Assembly: GCA_023055425.1 (NCBI GenBank)
Contig: JALGPY010000012.1
Coordinates: 12,583,922-12,647,921, forward strand
Length of the DNA stretch: 64,000 nucleotides
Source: Linanthus parryae
Taxonomy: Eukaryota > Streptophyta > Magnoliopsida > Ericales > Polemoniaceae
Direction: 5' to 3'
Shown here: positions 21,310-33,247 of the stretch, piece by piece
Numbering within the stretch: the stretch's first letter is position 1
Layout of the letters: each line of letters opens with the position of its first letter
Translations under genes and position numbers: made by a program
Notes under the pieces: model-generated
Seen by the model: only the letters and a program-made list of their open reading frames with translations
Databases searched by the model: none
What the model was told of the DNA's origin: nothing

Positions 21310-24300
21310 TGTAATACCCCGTATTTTAGTTGGGGTTTATTTAGTAATTTCGAGAAATATTTGAGAATTTTAGGAAATTTATATTTCCAAATTATTCTTG
21401 ACTTCTTCTTACCCTTCAAGTATAAGGGTGTCATTGGGCATCTATGATTATATAGAATTTCGTTTTGATTAGTTTTAGAACCTTGAATAATACTATACAA
21501 AATTTATTTTATATATATTTGAGAGATACTTGTAGTTTTCTAAAAGTGAATTTTGACATTTATATACAAAGTGGTTTATTTGAAATTATTTGGGAGTTTT
21601 CTAATCTATGAAAATTAACTTTTTTGTATTACCTATTAATTGGAAATTATATTTTCACCATCTTTACTCTTGGATTTTATACTTCAACACCATCCATTAA
21701 CTCATGTAATTGATACTTTCACCCAAGTACTCTCACCAATATTTTGGTCAATACCAATAAAATAATGTCTCTTCATGACTACTCATATACATACACACAC
21801 ACACATCCCTCAATAATTCACTACTACCCACCATCTTGTATGTGAATCTTCTTGTGGAATTCTTCACCACCAACCCCCACCATCAACCTCATTTCAATCA
21901 CCCTCATTTCATTTCACTTTCTCTCTTCAAGAACACTCAAAAGCTCCATTCTCTCTCCAAAAAAACTCCATTCCCGGATTGGAGTGTTGACCTCACAAAA
22001 ACACCTCCAAAACATCATTTTGCAACTTCAAATTCATGAAAAACTCAAGTCCAAGGTCATACTATGCATGGGGGGAGCTATTTTCTTCATCTTCATCATG
22101 ATTTTAAGCTCCTCAAGGTCTTGTAAGCATCTATTTTCTATTTTCATTTGTGTGATGTTAGTTTCATCATCATCTTCTTCATCATCACATTCCTCTTACA
22201 TCAAAATTCCCTCCATTGAAGGAGTTTTCAAGCTCTCATGGACTTCAAGCTTCTCCAAGCACCATCATTTTCCCAAATGTCTCTCTTAAGGCTCATTTGT
22301 AAGCTTTAATTCCTCTTTAAATTTGTGCATTTTGATGTTACTTTCATCATAATGATAGAAAACTTCTTGATCTTTGCTTGCATGTGTGTCTAGAACATGA
22401 ATTGGAGACTTTAAACTTGTTTTTTTTTCAAATTCTTCACATGACTCCCCAAATTTCTTGTTTGATCTCTTTTTGTATGTCTAACTTGTTGTATTTGAGT
22501 ATAAAAACATATTTCTCAAGTTGCATGTATGATGGAAGTGGATTGATCATGTTTTGAGTGTTCTTGGTGAAAATTGCATGTCTTTACAATCTGACCAGTT
22601 TGTGAAAAACGTATATTATCTCTAAATTTTGTCTCTGTAGAATTTTTAACTCTTTCATATTCTGAAACAAGACTCAGAGAGGGTCATTTTTAAAGAACAT
22701 TCAACTCCATATCCTTTTTGGTTAGGGAGATATGCTCATTCTAAGTTGCATGTTTTCTGAAACTCTGTTTTTGGACAAGTTTCACCATTTTGGTTAAAAA
22801 TATCATTTCCAGAAACTTATGGCACCCAATCTTTCTTGTGATGAAACTAGACACATAAGGGATTAATTCTGGAGAATATAGGCATTTTTCCTATTCTCCA
22901 AGTAGTAGTAATTGGTATTCAAAGTTGAAACTTTCTTCCAAACATGTCTCTGCATAGCAGTGTTTGTTATTTTTGTAACTTGAGTTTTATAATAGCTATG
23001 CATGATTAATTTCTTGATGTTTCTGAAAGTAGACATATATAGTTTCATCATAAATTAATTTCAAAATTTTAGGAGATGATTTGATATGGTAAATATGGCT
23101 CCAAAGTCAGAGCTACAATTCTGTTCAGAATTGTAGTTTCACTTTTTTTTAGAAAACTTGAATTTTTGAACTTCTAGGTGTTTTGTTCGTCTTGTTTTGA
23201 TAATTAAACATCATTATATGTGCATTAGTGAAATTTTGGACTATGTGACATGTAGGTTTTCATTTTTACTATGCATGTGTAAATTGGTTATAACGAGTAC
23301 GTCATACGTGTGATTGTAGACATCGACCCCGTAGGAGAGAGCGGTTGTCGTCGGAGTGCTAGGCTTAGTTTCTTGATTTTAATTGTTCTTCATCTCAGTG
23401 GTAAGTACATATGTACGGCCTTTTCATATCAAAATGTGTGTATGTGTTTGATGTTTCAAATGAATGCTTTTATATGAAAAAGTATGAGAATGCATGTTTT
23501 CCACTCGAAAGTTGTTAAACTATTTTATTCATCTCCTTTGAGAACTCTCGGAAATTACTTGTGAAATGTTGATATTCTGATTCTGGTTATGTGAAAGATA
23601 AGAAATAAAATACCTCTAATAGACTTAGGACGATGTACAGAGTACTGTTATTAATGGGAGGCGTCAAGCGATCCTCCATTTTCTTATGGCTAAGACCATT
23701 GAAGCAATGCTACTTATTATTGGATAGAACGTAATGTTCACAAATCCGCCCCCGATGAGCCAAAATGTATCAAGATATTGAGGCCAAGGGGTTTATAGAG
23801 CTATAGAGTGCTACTTATACTTGTAAGGGTCACTACGGTATAGGGGTGTCGACACTTAAGGCCTTTTAGCTAATGTTGTGAGCGGGGTTGACGAATGGGC
23901 TCCCTTAACGCTCGGGTGAAATAGGGTTTGATAGACCCTAGAAGGAACCCTTAGTGATTATTTCGTGATCCCTCTGTCTACATTGATCCTGCTGGTGGCT
24001 CTGGACATGCCTCAGCTAAACTTAACGGTTAAATTGGAATTGAAAGAAAATTTGATTACTCTATTGATGTTGTTTGTGGCTCTGGATTGCCATAATAAAT
24101 TGAAATTATTTGAAATGCTTTGGCTACTCATGAACTAAGTTATTCTCTTAAATGGACTTGTTTACTCTGGATATATTACCAACTACTAGTGGTTTCTCCA
24201 TGTTATTAAATTGAGAGATTTTTGTTACTCGGTTACTTCTAGTTGTTCCAAATTCTCCAACATGATAGTTTTACTGTTTAAACCTTCTTATTTGTTTCAA

Positions 24301-24626
24301 CTCATGCTTCCGTGCCACTCGTTGCTTTACATGTCGTACTGTGTATTTACTCAGTTTTTACTGATCAATTTCTTCAAAACTGCGTCGGCTTTTGCCATTT
24401 TAAAACCGCAGGTCATCAACCAAAGTGGGGGATGGGAACGCGAATAGACGAAGATACTTAGCTTAGATTGGATCACTTAGTAGATCACACACGATTTGTT
24501 TTAGATTGTACTTATTATCGCAATTTCGTTATGTACTTTAACCAAAATGTAAACTTAATAGTTAATAATCTACTTTTGGTTATCGATTGTCGCGTTAACC
24601 CTGAACCGAGATCCCGGGTCGTTGCA
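21310..24626 (+). repeat. 5' LTR of the large-LTR element
   Basis: 3,317 bp, TGTAATACCCCG to GGGTCGTTGCA. Includes a CA microsatellite (about 21790-21803) and TCATCATC runs. Short frames such as 21852-22289 and its twin 26515-26823 exist in both LTRs only because the LTRs are copies; I do not call them genes. Confidence 0.92.
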
Positions 24627-24628
24627 GA

Positions 24629-24640
24629 TGGTATCAGAGC
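24629..24640 (+). promoter_or_regulatory. Primer binding site, initiator-Met tRNA
   Basis: TGGTATCAGAGC two bases after the LTR end. Confidence 0.9.
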
Positions 24641-25827
24641 ATCGGTTCTCCGGTTAATGAGACTTTTCGATTTCCTTAAGTAGATAAAAAAGAAAGATAA
24701 AACGTTTTCAAAATTTTGAAATTGATTAGGATATCTCAGGTAATAACAAAGTAAGCAAGCCGCAGGGGATTTTGGGGTACTTACGTATTCTTAAACACAA
24801 TTTGTACCGTACTTGTTGATTAACTGTTACTTGCTAATTGGTATGTGCTCCATGCGGAATCTACTTGCTTATTTATATGTTTGCTATCCATCGAGCATAT
24901 TTTCTTACTCTATAGAAATGATTTATCATTGTCGTGTGATCCGTATCCGCGTTCGCTTTATTGGTTATGTTATTTTGTCGACGAGAGAGTAACGACGCTT
25001 TGACTTAGAAGAACACGAGACCATTCGTTTCATACCTTTGAGTGCGACTTTTAAGATAATACCTTATTTTGTTTCATTTTGAGTTAATTCGACTTGGTCG
25101 TTTCCAAAATTAGAAAGTTTTGACCCAAAAAAAAAGTAATATTTTTAAAAAAAAAAAAATAGTTTTGGAAAAAAAAATGTTGGGTGTCGAGATACCAAAT
25201 GCCAAGTGATGTGGACCACTTTGTTTAGCAGTCCGCTGGCATGACTCTTAGTACGACGGTACTATGAGTTGTACCCGCTGTGTAGACTAAGTTGGAACAT
25301 TTGAAACACATTCGAGTTGTGATGGATAGACACATTGTGTGACGACACATAGTGTTCTTTTCTCCCTCGTATGCGTGGAACACTTTAGGTGATTGGTGTA
25401 TCTTATCCTATAAAGGTAAGACAATATTTTTAACGCGGATGAGCCAAGTAAAATGACATGTTAGTTGCGATCAAAGTATTTCGTGTCTATAAATTTCAAG
25501 ATTTGTTTAAACGCTAGAAAATTTTCGAATCGCCTTGTAAACGTGATAACTAGTATGTTGGTCTAGACCTTTCAAAATTTAGTGCCGACCTTTTACTTGA
25601 GCTAATTGTGTTTGAATCCCAACTATTGATACGAGTGAGTATAGACCTTACCGACCGAGAGCTCGTTCCCGTTAATTTAAGTGTTGCATGTGCATTAGCC
25701 TTGCATAAAACTTGCATGTGCATTAGCATTGCATACAACTCTCTTGTGCATTAGTTGCATTCTCGTGAAGCATGTTCGTAGTTTCACCCAAAAGTTTTCT
25801 TAAGCTTCGGGGACGAAGCTTCATTTT
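24641..25827 (+). other. Interior of the large-LTR element, non-coding
   Basis: About 1.2 kb with no recognisable gag or pol. Contains A-runs at 25128-25180. The last 40 bp keep a Tekay-like pol end (CTTCGGGGACGAAGCTTC), itself able to fold as a short hairpin (GAAGCTTC is self-complementary). Confidence 0.75.
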
Positions 25828-25840
25828 AAGGGGGATATAA
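25828..25840 (+). promoter_or_regulatory. Polypurine tract
   Basis: AAGGGGGATATAA directly before the 3' LTR start TGTAATACCC. Confidence 0.85.
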
Positions 25841-28800
25841 TGTAATACCCCGTATTTTAGTTGGGGTTTATTTAGTAATTTCGAGAAATATTTGAGAATT
25901 TTAGGAAATTTATATTTCCAAATTATTCTTGACTTCTTCTTACCCTTCAAGTATAAGGGTGTCATTGGGCATCTATGATTATATAGAATTTCGTTTTGAT
26001 TAGTTTTAGAACCTTGAATAATACTATACAAAATTTATTTTATATATATTTGAGAGATACTTGTAGTTTTCTAAAAGTGAATTTTGACATTTATATACAA
26101 AGTGGTTTATTTGAAATTATTTGGGAGTTTTCTAATCTATGAAAATTAACTTTTTTGTATTACCTATTAATTGGAAATTATATTTTCACCATCTTTACTC
26201 TTGGATTTTATACTTCAACACCATCCATTAACTCATGTAATTGATACTTTCACCCAAGTACTCTCACCACTATTTTGGTCAATACCAATAAAATAATGTC
26301 TCTTCATGACTACTCATATACATACACACACACACACATCCCTCAATAATTCTACTACCTACCATCTTGTATGTGAATCTTCTTGTGAAATTCTTCACCA
26401 CCAACCCCCACCATCAACCTCATTTCAATCACCCTCATTTCATTTCACTTTCTCTCTTCAAGAACACTCAAAAGCTCCATTCTCTCTCCATAAAAACTCC
26501 ATTCCCGGATTGGAGTGTTGACCTCACAAAAACACCTCCAAAAAAACATCATTTTGCACCTTCAAATTCATGAAAAACTCAAGTCCAAGGTCATACTATG
26601 CATGGGGGGAGCTATTTTCTTCAGCTTCATCATGATTTTAAGCTCCTCAAGGTCTTGTAAGCATCTCTTTTCTATTTTCATTTGTGTGATGTTAGTTTCA
26701 TCATCATCTTCTTCATCATCACATTCCTCTTACATCAAAATTCCCTCCATTGAAGGGGTTTTCAAGCTCTCATGGACTTCAAGCTTCTCCAAGCACCATC
26801 ATTTTCCCAAATGTCTCTCTTAAGGCTCATTTGTAAGCTTTCATTCCTCTTTAAATTTGTGCATTTTGATGTTACTTTCATCATAATGATAGAAAACTTC
26901 TTGATCTTTGCTTGCATGTGTGTCTAGAACATGAATTGGAGACTTTAAACTTGTTATTTTTTCAAATTCTTCACATGACTCCCCAAATTTCTTTTTTGAT
27001 CTCTTTTTGTATGTCTTACTTGTTGTATTTGAGTATAAAAACATATTTCTCAAGTTGCATGTATGATGGAAGTGGATTGATCATGTTTTGAGTGTTCTTG
27101 GTGAAAATTGCATGTCTTTACAATCTGACCAGTTTGTGAAAAACGTATATTATCTCTAAATTTTGTCTTTGTAGAATTTTTAACTTTTTCATATTCTGAA
27201 ACTAGACTCAGAGAGGGTCATTTTGAAAGAAAATTCAACTCCATATCCTTTTTGGTTAGGGAGATATGCTCATTCTAAGTTGCATGTTTTCTGAAACTCT
27301 GGTTTTGGACAAGTTTTACCATTTTTGTTAAAAATCTCATTTACAGAAACTTATGGCACCCAATCTTTCTTGTGATGAAACTAGACACATAAGGGATTCA
27401 TTCTGGAGAATATAGGCATTTTCCTATTCTCCAAGTAAAAGTAATTGGTATTCAAAGTTGAAACTTTCTTCCAAACATGTCTCTGCATAGTAGTGTTTGT
27501 TATTTTTGTAAATTGAGTTTTATAATAGCTATGCATGATTATCTTGATGTTTCTGAAAGTAGACACATATAGGTTCATCATAAATTAATTTAAAAATTTT
27601 AGGAGATGATTTGATATGGTAAATATGGCTCCAAAGTCAGAGCTACAATTCTGTTCAGAATTGTAGTTTCACTTTTTTTTTAGAAAACTTGAATTTTTGA
27701 ACTTCTAGGTGTTTTGTTGGACTTGTTTTGATAATTAAACATCATTATATGTGCATTAGTAAAATTTTGGACTATGTGACATGTAGGTTTTCATTTTTAC
27801 TATGAATGTGTAAATTGGTTATAACGAGTACGTCATACGTGTGATTGTAGACATCGACCCCGTAGGAGAGAGCGGTTGTCGTCGGAGTGCTAGGCTTAGT
27901 TTCTTGATTTTGATTGTTCTTCATCTCAGTGGTAAGTACATATGTACGGCATTTTCATATAAAAATGTGTGTATGTGTTTGATGTTTCAAATGAATGCTT
28001 GTTATATGAAAAAGTATGAGAATGCATGTTTTCCACTCGAAAGTTGTTAAACTATTTTATTCATCTCCTTTGAGAACTCTCGGAAATTACTTGTGAAATG
28101 TTGATATTCTGATTCTGGTTATGTGAAAGATAAGAAATAAAATACCTCTAATAGACTTAGGACGATGTACAGAGTACTGTTATTAATGGGAGGCGTCAAA
28201 CGATCCTCCATTTTCTTATGGCTAAGACCATTGAAGCAATGCTTCTTATTATTGGATAGAACGTTAATGTTCACAAATCTGCCCCCGATGAGCCAAAATG
28301 TATCAAGATATTGAGGCCAAGGGGTTTATAGAGCTATAGATAGCTACTTATACTTGTAAGGGTCACTACGGTATAGGGGTGTCGACACTTAAGGCCTTTT
28401 AGCTAATGTTGTGAGCGGGGTTGACGAATGGGCTCCCTTAACGCTCGGGTGAAATAGGGTTTGATAGACCCTAGAAGGAACCCTTAGTGATTATTTCGTG
28501 ATCCCTCTGTCTACATTGATCCTGCTGGTGGCTCTGGACATGCCTCAGCTAAACTTAACGGTTAAATTGGAATTGAAAGAAAATTTGATTACTCTATTGA
28601 TGTTGTTTGTGGCTCTGGATTGCCATAATAAATTGAAATTATTTGAAATGCTTTGGCTACTCATGAACTAAGTTATTCTCTTAAATGGACTTGTTTACTC
28701 TGGATATATTACCAACTACTCGTGGTTTCTCCATGTTATTAAATTGAGAGGTTTTTGTTACTCGGTTACTTCCAGTTGTTCCAAATTCTCCAACATGATA

Positions 28801-29171
28801 GTTTTACTGTTTAAACCTTCTTATTTGTTTCAACTCATGCTTCCGTGCCACTCGTTGCTTTACATGTCGTACTGTGTATTTACTCAGTTTTTACTGATCA
28901 ATTTCTTCAAAACTGCGTCGGCTTTTGCCATTTTAAAACCGCAGGTCATCAACCAAAGTGGGGGATGGGAACGCGAATAGACGAAGATGCTTAGCATAGA
29001 TTGGATCACTTAGTAGATCACTTAGTAGATCACACACGATTTGTTTTAGATTGTACTTATTATCGAAATTTTGTTATGTACTTTAACCAAAATGTAAACT
29101 TAATAGTTAATAATCTACTTTTGGTTATCGATTGTCGCGTTAACCCTGAACCGAGATCCCGGGTCGTTGCA
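25841..29171 (+). repeat. 3' LTR of the large-LTR element
   Basis: 3,331 bp, near-copy of 21310-24626. Differences include a longer CA run near 26325-26338, a short deletion near 26350 and a 12-bp direct duplication TAGATCACTTAG at about 29010-29025. Confidence 0.92.
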
Positions 29172-29266
29172 GTTAGTCTCAGCATAGTCTCTGCTAAGAG
29201 AGAATTTGTTTTAACAACATTATTGTTGAAAATTTTGAAGAAAAAAAAATAATTTCACTCAATTAC

Positions 29267-30979
29267 CTTCTAAACTTTCTTGCATTTCTTCTTCTTCTCT
29301 TTCCTCTTCTTCTCTTTCTTTTACTCTTTCTTCTCTATATTCTTCCTCCGGATCATATGGGAGAAAATCTCCAACTTTTGGTGGGGCGACCCTCGCGCTT
29401 CACTGAATGTTGATCGAAAGGTAGATTAGCAAGAAGAGCAGAATTACACTTTGGTGTCAGCAGTTTCGGTAGCAACCTCTACGCACTGAATTAGGCCAGA
29501 GGGAAGGTGCCACTATGTTATAGCCCAGCTGGGGGTATACGCGAGTGGGATCAACATCAACTGTGATACGCTCATACTTAGGCGATATCTCAGTAATATG
29601 CTCAGCAAGAGCGGGCAGTGAGCGTCTCAAACACCAACAAACAAACTCCCTGAAATAGCTAGGCCCTTTGATGAGGTCGTCCTTAGAGATAGGGCCACCT
29701 TCAAATGGGTACATACGCGAGTAGAATCACACCTCTTCAATGCGAGTGGCATAAGGTCTGACAAAAAACTAGGTTCGATCATCGCAGATCAAACTCCATG
29801 CACACTTAGGATCCTTTTTCTTATACCACCGTGAAGCCCTCCCACACCGAAGCGCGTTCTGAGCACCATACATTCCATTATTTGGCTCTTGAAGGGGTAG
29901 GAGCATAGGAAGGCCACCTTTCAAAAACCACATGGTGAGGTAGGAAATGTTAACAAAAGTCAGAACATCAAGTCACCCGGGCGACTCTTCCACTGCAACC
30001 AAAAGCTGGTCTAGTCTATGATAAAGAGTTTCCAACACCAGAGGCCCGAGTGCGACGTTCTGGCCTAAGGATAGGCGAACCGCAATAGGCAAAACATGAT
30101 AGAAGACCCCATTATGGGGATGACCATCAATCAAGAACCGAGAAAGCCAGATGCAAAGGAAGCCACACGAAGTCCAGTTGTACCCCTTGATTTCTTTATA
30201 ATTCTTTGCCTTGGGGTCCTTGCTTAGAAGCGCTTTAGTGATCTTGCTATTTGCATAATCACAGAAAAAATACTGCAACCTTTTGCTCCAATCATTCTTC
30301 GCAGATGTGTCAATTAATTGAAAATTTGGAAGGGGTTTCGCAGACGTCCAACGAGTAGAAATCTTCTTGACCTCTGCTATGTATTCCACTATCTTCTCAT
30401 ATAGAGCGAGCTCTTCATCAGTGTCTAGCGCAGCCAATGGATCGACCTCGCCCATGGGAGGAAGGTCATACAGCATGTGCACGTCCTCCAAGGTGGGGGC
30501 TGCCTCGAACTCAGCAAAATGGAAGGTATGGGTTATGGGTGAGTACCTTGAAAAGAGATTCAGAAACATGGTTTGATCTAGTTTCACAGCAACACCCTTT
30601 GTAGCTCTGATGGCGTAATGGACCCCAACTTGGGTCTAATTGACGGCTTGATAAGTCAATACATGGTCAGCCACTCATCCATCAAATCCAGCTTATTCAC
30701 GAAAGCTTGGTTAGAGATTTCAATATGTGGATAGAATCAATATTCAAGACCCAATATGACCACATCCTTGGCATAAATAAAGTCTAACTCTGCTCGACTA
30801 GGTGGAGGAGTTAGCAATAACAGGTCTTCAGAAACAGGGTCAGGCAACTTCTTTAACTTGACACTGGCATGGTAATAGTCTTCACCACCCAGGTAAGGAG
30901 CCTTCTTCCACAAAGATTTGGGAAGATCAGAAATTTCATCAACTTCCTTCAGAGATATAGTTTCCTTTGTTCTGGCCAT
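29267..30979 (-). pseudogene. Antisense plant mobile domain gene, 5' exons
   Basis: 5' half of the spliced antisense gene. ATG 30979 (MARTKETISLKEVDEISDLP) matches the start at 4614. A stop and frameshift lie near 30737-30600. 30587-29973 keeps the plant mobile domain: YSPITHTFHFAEFEAAPTLE, DVHMLYDLPPMGE, then GYNWTSCGFLCIWLSRFLID and VRLSLGQNVALGPLVLETLY, which fit the family's WLSRFVF...RLAxGxxxALxPxVLA pattern. 29714-29457 continues downstream (IKGPSYFREFVCWCLRRSL). An acidic tail (EEEYREERVKEREEEEREEE) ends at a donor-like GAAG/GTAATTG at 29266. The exact junction with 21302 is uncertain because the large-LTR element sits beside it. Function unknown; the family is shared with MAIN/MAIL and transposons. 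Confidence 0.75.
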
Positions 30980-31528
30980 TTCTACAGCAAAGAAAAAAAA
31001 GGGGGGGGGGACAATATATCCGCCATTAGATTTGACTCAAGCAGAAGTTAAAGAACAAATTTCAAGCAAATTTACAAGTTCTGGATACTTGAAGAACTGT
31101 CTAGTTCAGGCTTAAGAGCTCCAAGTTTCTGGGTTTAAGTTGGCTCGTATCAGCTTCAATTTTGGAAATTACAATTTATGGGTTCCAGTTCCCTGGGTTT
31201 AAAATATCAGAATGCCATTGTATCAAAGTTTCAATATTTTAGGGTTTTAAGAACCTTTTCTGACAATTACGACCAATGGCGGGTCTTCGAATGTTTTTGG
31301 GTTTTAGATTCAACAGATAAAGGCATGTCAAGAAGGAGATATTCATATTAGAAGCATTAGTCCAAAATTGAGCGAACCGACCTTATGTTGTTGAAGCAAT
31401 TTGAAGGAGACGATTCGCCAAGAAGAATTGGTGATTGATAATCTGGATTTGCTCTCGGAGATTCTCGGTAATCATTCACTCTAGAGAGAAGCAGTAGCTT
31501 GAAACAATGGAGGATGAGGAGTATTTAT
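30980..31528 (-). promoter_or_regulatory. Promoter and 5'-UTR intron of the antisense gene
   Basis: TATA-like GAATAAATACTCC on the minus strand (core 31522-31528), donor ATAAG/GTCGG at 31381-31380 and acceptor TTTGCTGTAG at 30983-30982, two bases before the ATG. Same architecture as at 4615-5112; predicted intron about 400 nt. Confidence 0.5.
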
Positions 31529-31793
31529 TCAAATCTGCTGAAGAGTCGCGTCCTTTCATTTGTCGAATCGCAACAGTCACATCTGAATCACGCAATCACA
31601 GGCCTCTGCTGATGTCACGGCTAAAAACCCTAGAGGAAAAGAAGGCACGACTCTAGGGATTCTAGGTTGTAATGACACGCACGGGGGCCGATTTCTCGGA
31701 CATTTGAATTGGTGCGTAGCTACAACGCGCGCGCTAGTTTTTGCGCATTGAAGTCCACCTTATAAGTGTCTCCACGCGCAAAAAGGGGGCTAA
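31529..31793 (+). other. Spacer and polypurine tract before Tat 3' LTR
   Basis: No gene. Ends with the polypurine tract AAAAAGGGGGCTAA (31780-31793), conserved at 5361-5373. Confidence 0.75.
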
Positions 31794-32271
31794 TGTAGTT
31801 AGTGTGTTCTAGCCAGGTGAGACAGCTTACACGTGGCAGTCATCTAGCACATCTGGTGGTGCTCCAGTACTACACGAGCATTACCCATGCTTATCCGTAT
31901 GGGGGCTGCGAGACAGGGGCCCTCGCATATCATTCCACACGGGACTTGTAGGGACTTAGTGGTTTGGAGGCTAGAGTAAGATCTGTCGTGCGCGAGCGAC
32001 AACCAAGCCCGCGCGCGACCCTTGATAACTGCTTTGAGAGATTTATGGCCATGTGTCCCATAAACCCGGTCAACCTCATAACGGTTCCGGTATACGCGGC
32101 CGAAGTGCGTAACGGTCCCTATATATGCGGTCGAACGTGCCGTTATGGTTGAGGTAATTAAGCCGCCATTAATGGGCGCATTACCCTGTAAAACGGTCAC
32201 ATTTCCACTATATATAGGGTTGTTAACACTTCATTGCAATCTTCTGATCACGCCGAAGCTCTGGACATATA

Positions 32272-32310
<39 letters not shown>

Positions 32311-32418
32311 AGTTATCACTGCTTACTCTCTCCCTACTCACAACCTACACTCTACGTGTTTCTGTTCTCTACCCCTGGTGTACAGTGGGATCTTCCTCAA
32401 AAGATCCTCCTGTATACA
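31794..32418 (+). repeat. 3' LTR, Tat element
   Basis: 625 bp, TGTAGTTAGTG to GTATACA, followed by ACTAG. TATA box 32209-32217. The microsatellite near 32272-32310 is longer than in the 5' LTR, with TGTC units before the TC run. Confidence 0.92.
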
Positions 32419-32423
32419 ACTAG

Positions 32424-32475
32424 GTTTTGAACCTCCGACCATCTTCATTCTATCTGAGGCTCTTCTAGTGCTCAT
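32424..32475 (-). pseudogene. Start of SIRE-like env-position ORF
   Basis: ATG at 32475, reading MSTRRASDRMKMVGGSK up to the Tat insertion point. The same frame resumes at 11425 when one ACTAG copy is ignored, which supports both the ORF and the insertion boundary. 32476-32845 is spacer without a gene. Confidence 0.65.
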
Positions 32476-33246
32476 TAGGGTTTGGGAGAAGAATAGAGAG
32501 AGGTAGATTTGATACGGAGTGAAGGAGAAGAGAAGAAGATAAATACTGAAAGAGTTTATGTTTAAAAAGGAAATTGCAATCTCTCTGATCTCAAAAGATC
32601 TGAAATGATTATAGACGATTCAAATCTTTGAAGCCGTTAGAAATTAATAATTTAATATTATATTTGGATGAAAAAGAATTTTGAAAAAGGTAGGGGCAAT
32701 ATTGAGCAAATATCTACAAAGATAGCACCCAATATGAAATGATCCAAGAATTATTCACTAACCATTTATCAGACTTATTTTCAAGGCTTTTCAGAATGTT
32801 ATTTTCAGAATTATTGAATACAAAGATAGCACCCAGTTACCTGATGCTCCCCCTAAACCAATGCATCTTTATTTAGCATGCCTAATCAAGTCTTAGAGCT
32901 GAAAATCTTTCATCTGGAAATGGTTTAATGAAGATATCTGCAAGTTGCATGTTAGTAGAAACAAATTCAAGAAAAATATCACCTTTCTCAGCATGATCTC
33001 TGATGAAATGGTGTCTGACATCAATGTGCTTGGTTTTTGAATGTTGAACTGGATTCTTTGTAATTGATATTGCACTAGTGTTGTCACATTTCATTGGTAT
33101 GCTTCTGAAATCAAATCCAATATCTCTCAACTGTTGAGCAATCCATAACACTTGTGAACAACATGCTCCAACAGATATATATTCAGCTTCAGCTGTTAAT
33201 AGAGCAACTGAGTGTTGTTTCTTGGAATTCCAACTGAGTTTCTCCA
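32424..33246 (-). mobile_element. SIRE-like copia element, right part
   Basis: Holds the end of pol (RNase H), a polypurine motif (AGGGGGAGC on the minus strand, 32846-32854), a spacer and the first codons of the env-position ORF. It continues at 11425. At its right end (about 33246) it is joined to an unrelated plus-strand copia fragment. Confidence 0.8.
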
Positions 33247-33247
33247 C
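32882..33247 (-). pseudogene. SIRE-like pol, RNase H end
   Basis: C-terminal RNase H of a copia pol. Visible: SWNSKKQHSVALLTAEAEYI, SIPMKCDNTSAISITKNPVQ, HSKTKHIDVRHHFIRDHAEK and MQLADIFIKPFPDERFSALR, all standard for plant copia RNase H (with IFIKP for the usual IFTKP). Matches 61899-62430 of the other SIRE-like copy. Only the terminal third of pol remains; the rest is lost at the 33246 junction. Confidence 0.85.

Larger units (their letters stand above)
21310..29171 (+). mobile_element. Large-LTR non-autonomous element (LARD-like, Tekay-derived)
   Basis: LTR 21310-24626, interior 24627-25840, LTR 25841-29171, with a perfect 5-bp duplication GTTAG (21305-21309 and 29172-29176). Initiator-Met primer site after the 5' LTR and a polypurine tract before the 3' LTR. 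No protein domain is recognisable. The LTR start TGTAATACCCCG and the GGGGACGAAGCTTCATTTTA lead-in to the polypurine tract resemble Tekay/Del chromoviruses. The LTRs differ by only scattered substitutions and small indels, so insertion is fairly recent relative to the host element. It must have moved with proteins supplied in trans. Confidence 0.9.
11426..32418 (+). mobile_element. Tat-lineage Ty3-gypsy element, complete but decayed
   Basis: Both LTRs, a primer site, gag-pol on the plus strand, a tandem array, an antisense spliced gene, a polypurine tract and a perfect 5-bp duplication ACTAG (11421-11425 and 32419-32423). It inserted in the env-position ORF of a SIRE-like element and was later entered by the large-LTR element at 21310-29171; without that insert it is about 13.1 kb. 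The second, archaeal-type RNase H and the VDGGAAVN protease motif place it in the Tat (Ogre/Retand) lineage. gag-pol carries many stops, so it is not autonomous now. Confidence 0.92.

Noticed and set aside
21852..22289. Open frame in the large LTR, with a twin at 26515-26823
   Set aside because: Present twice only because the LTRs are copies; low-complexity Ser/His translation, different starts in each copy, no domain.
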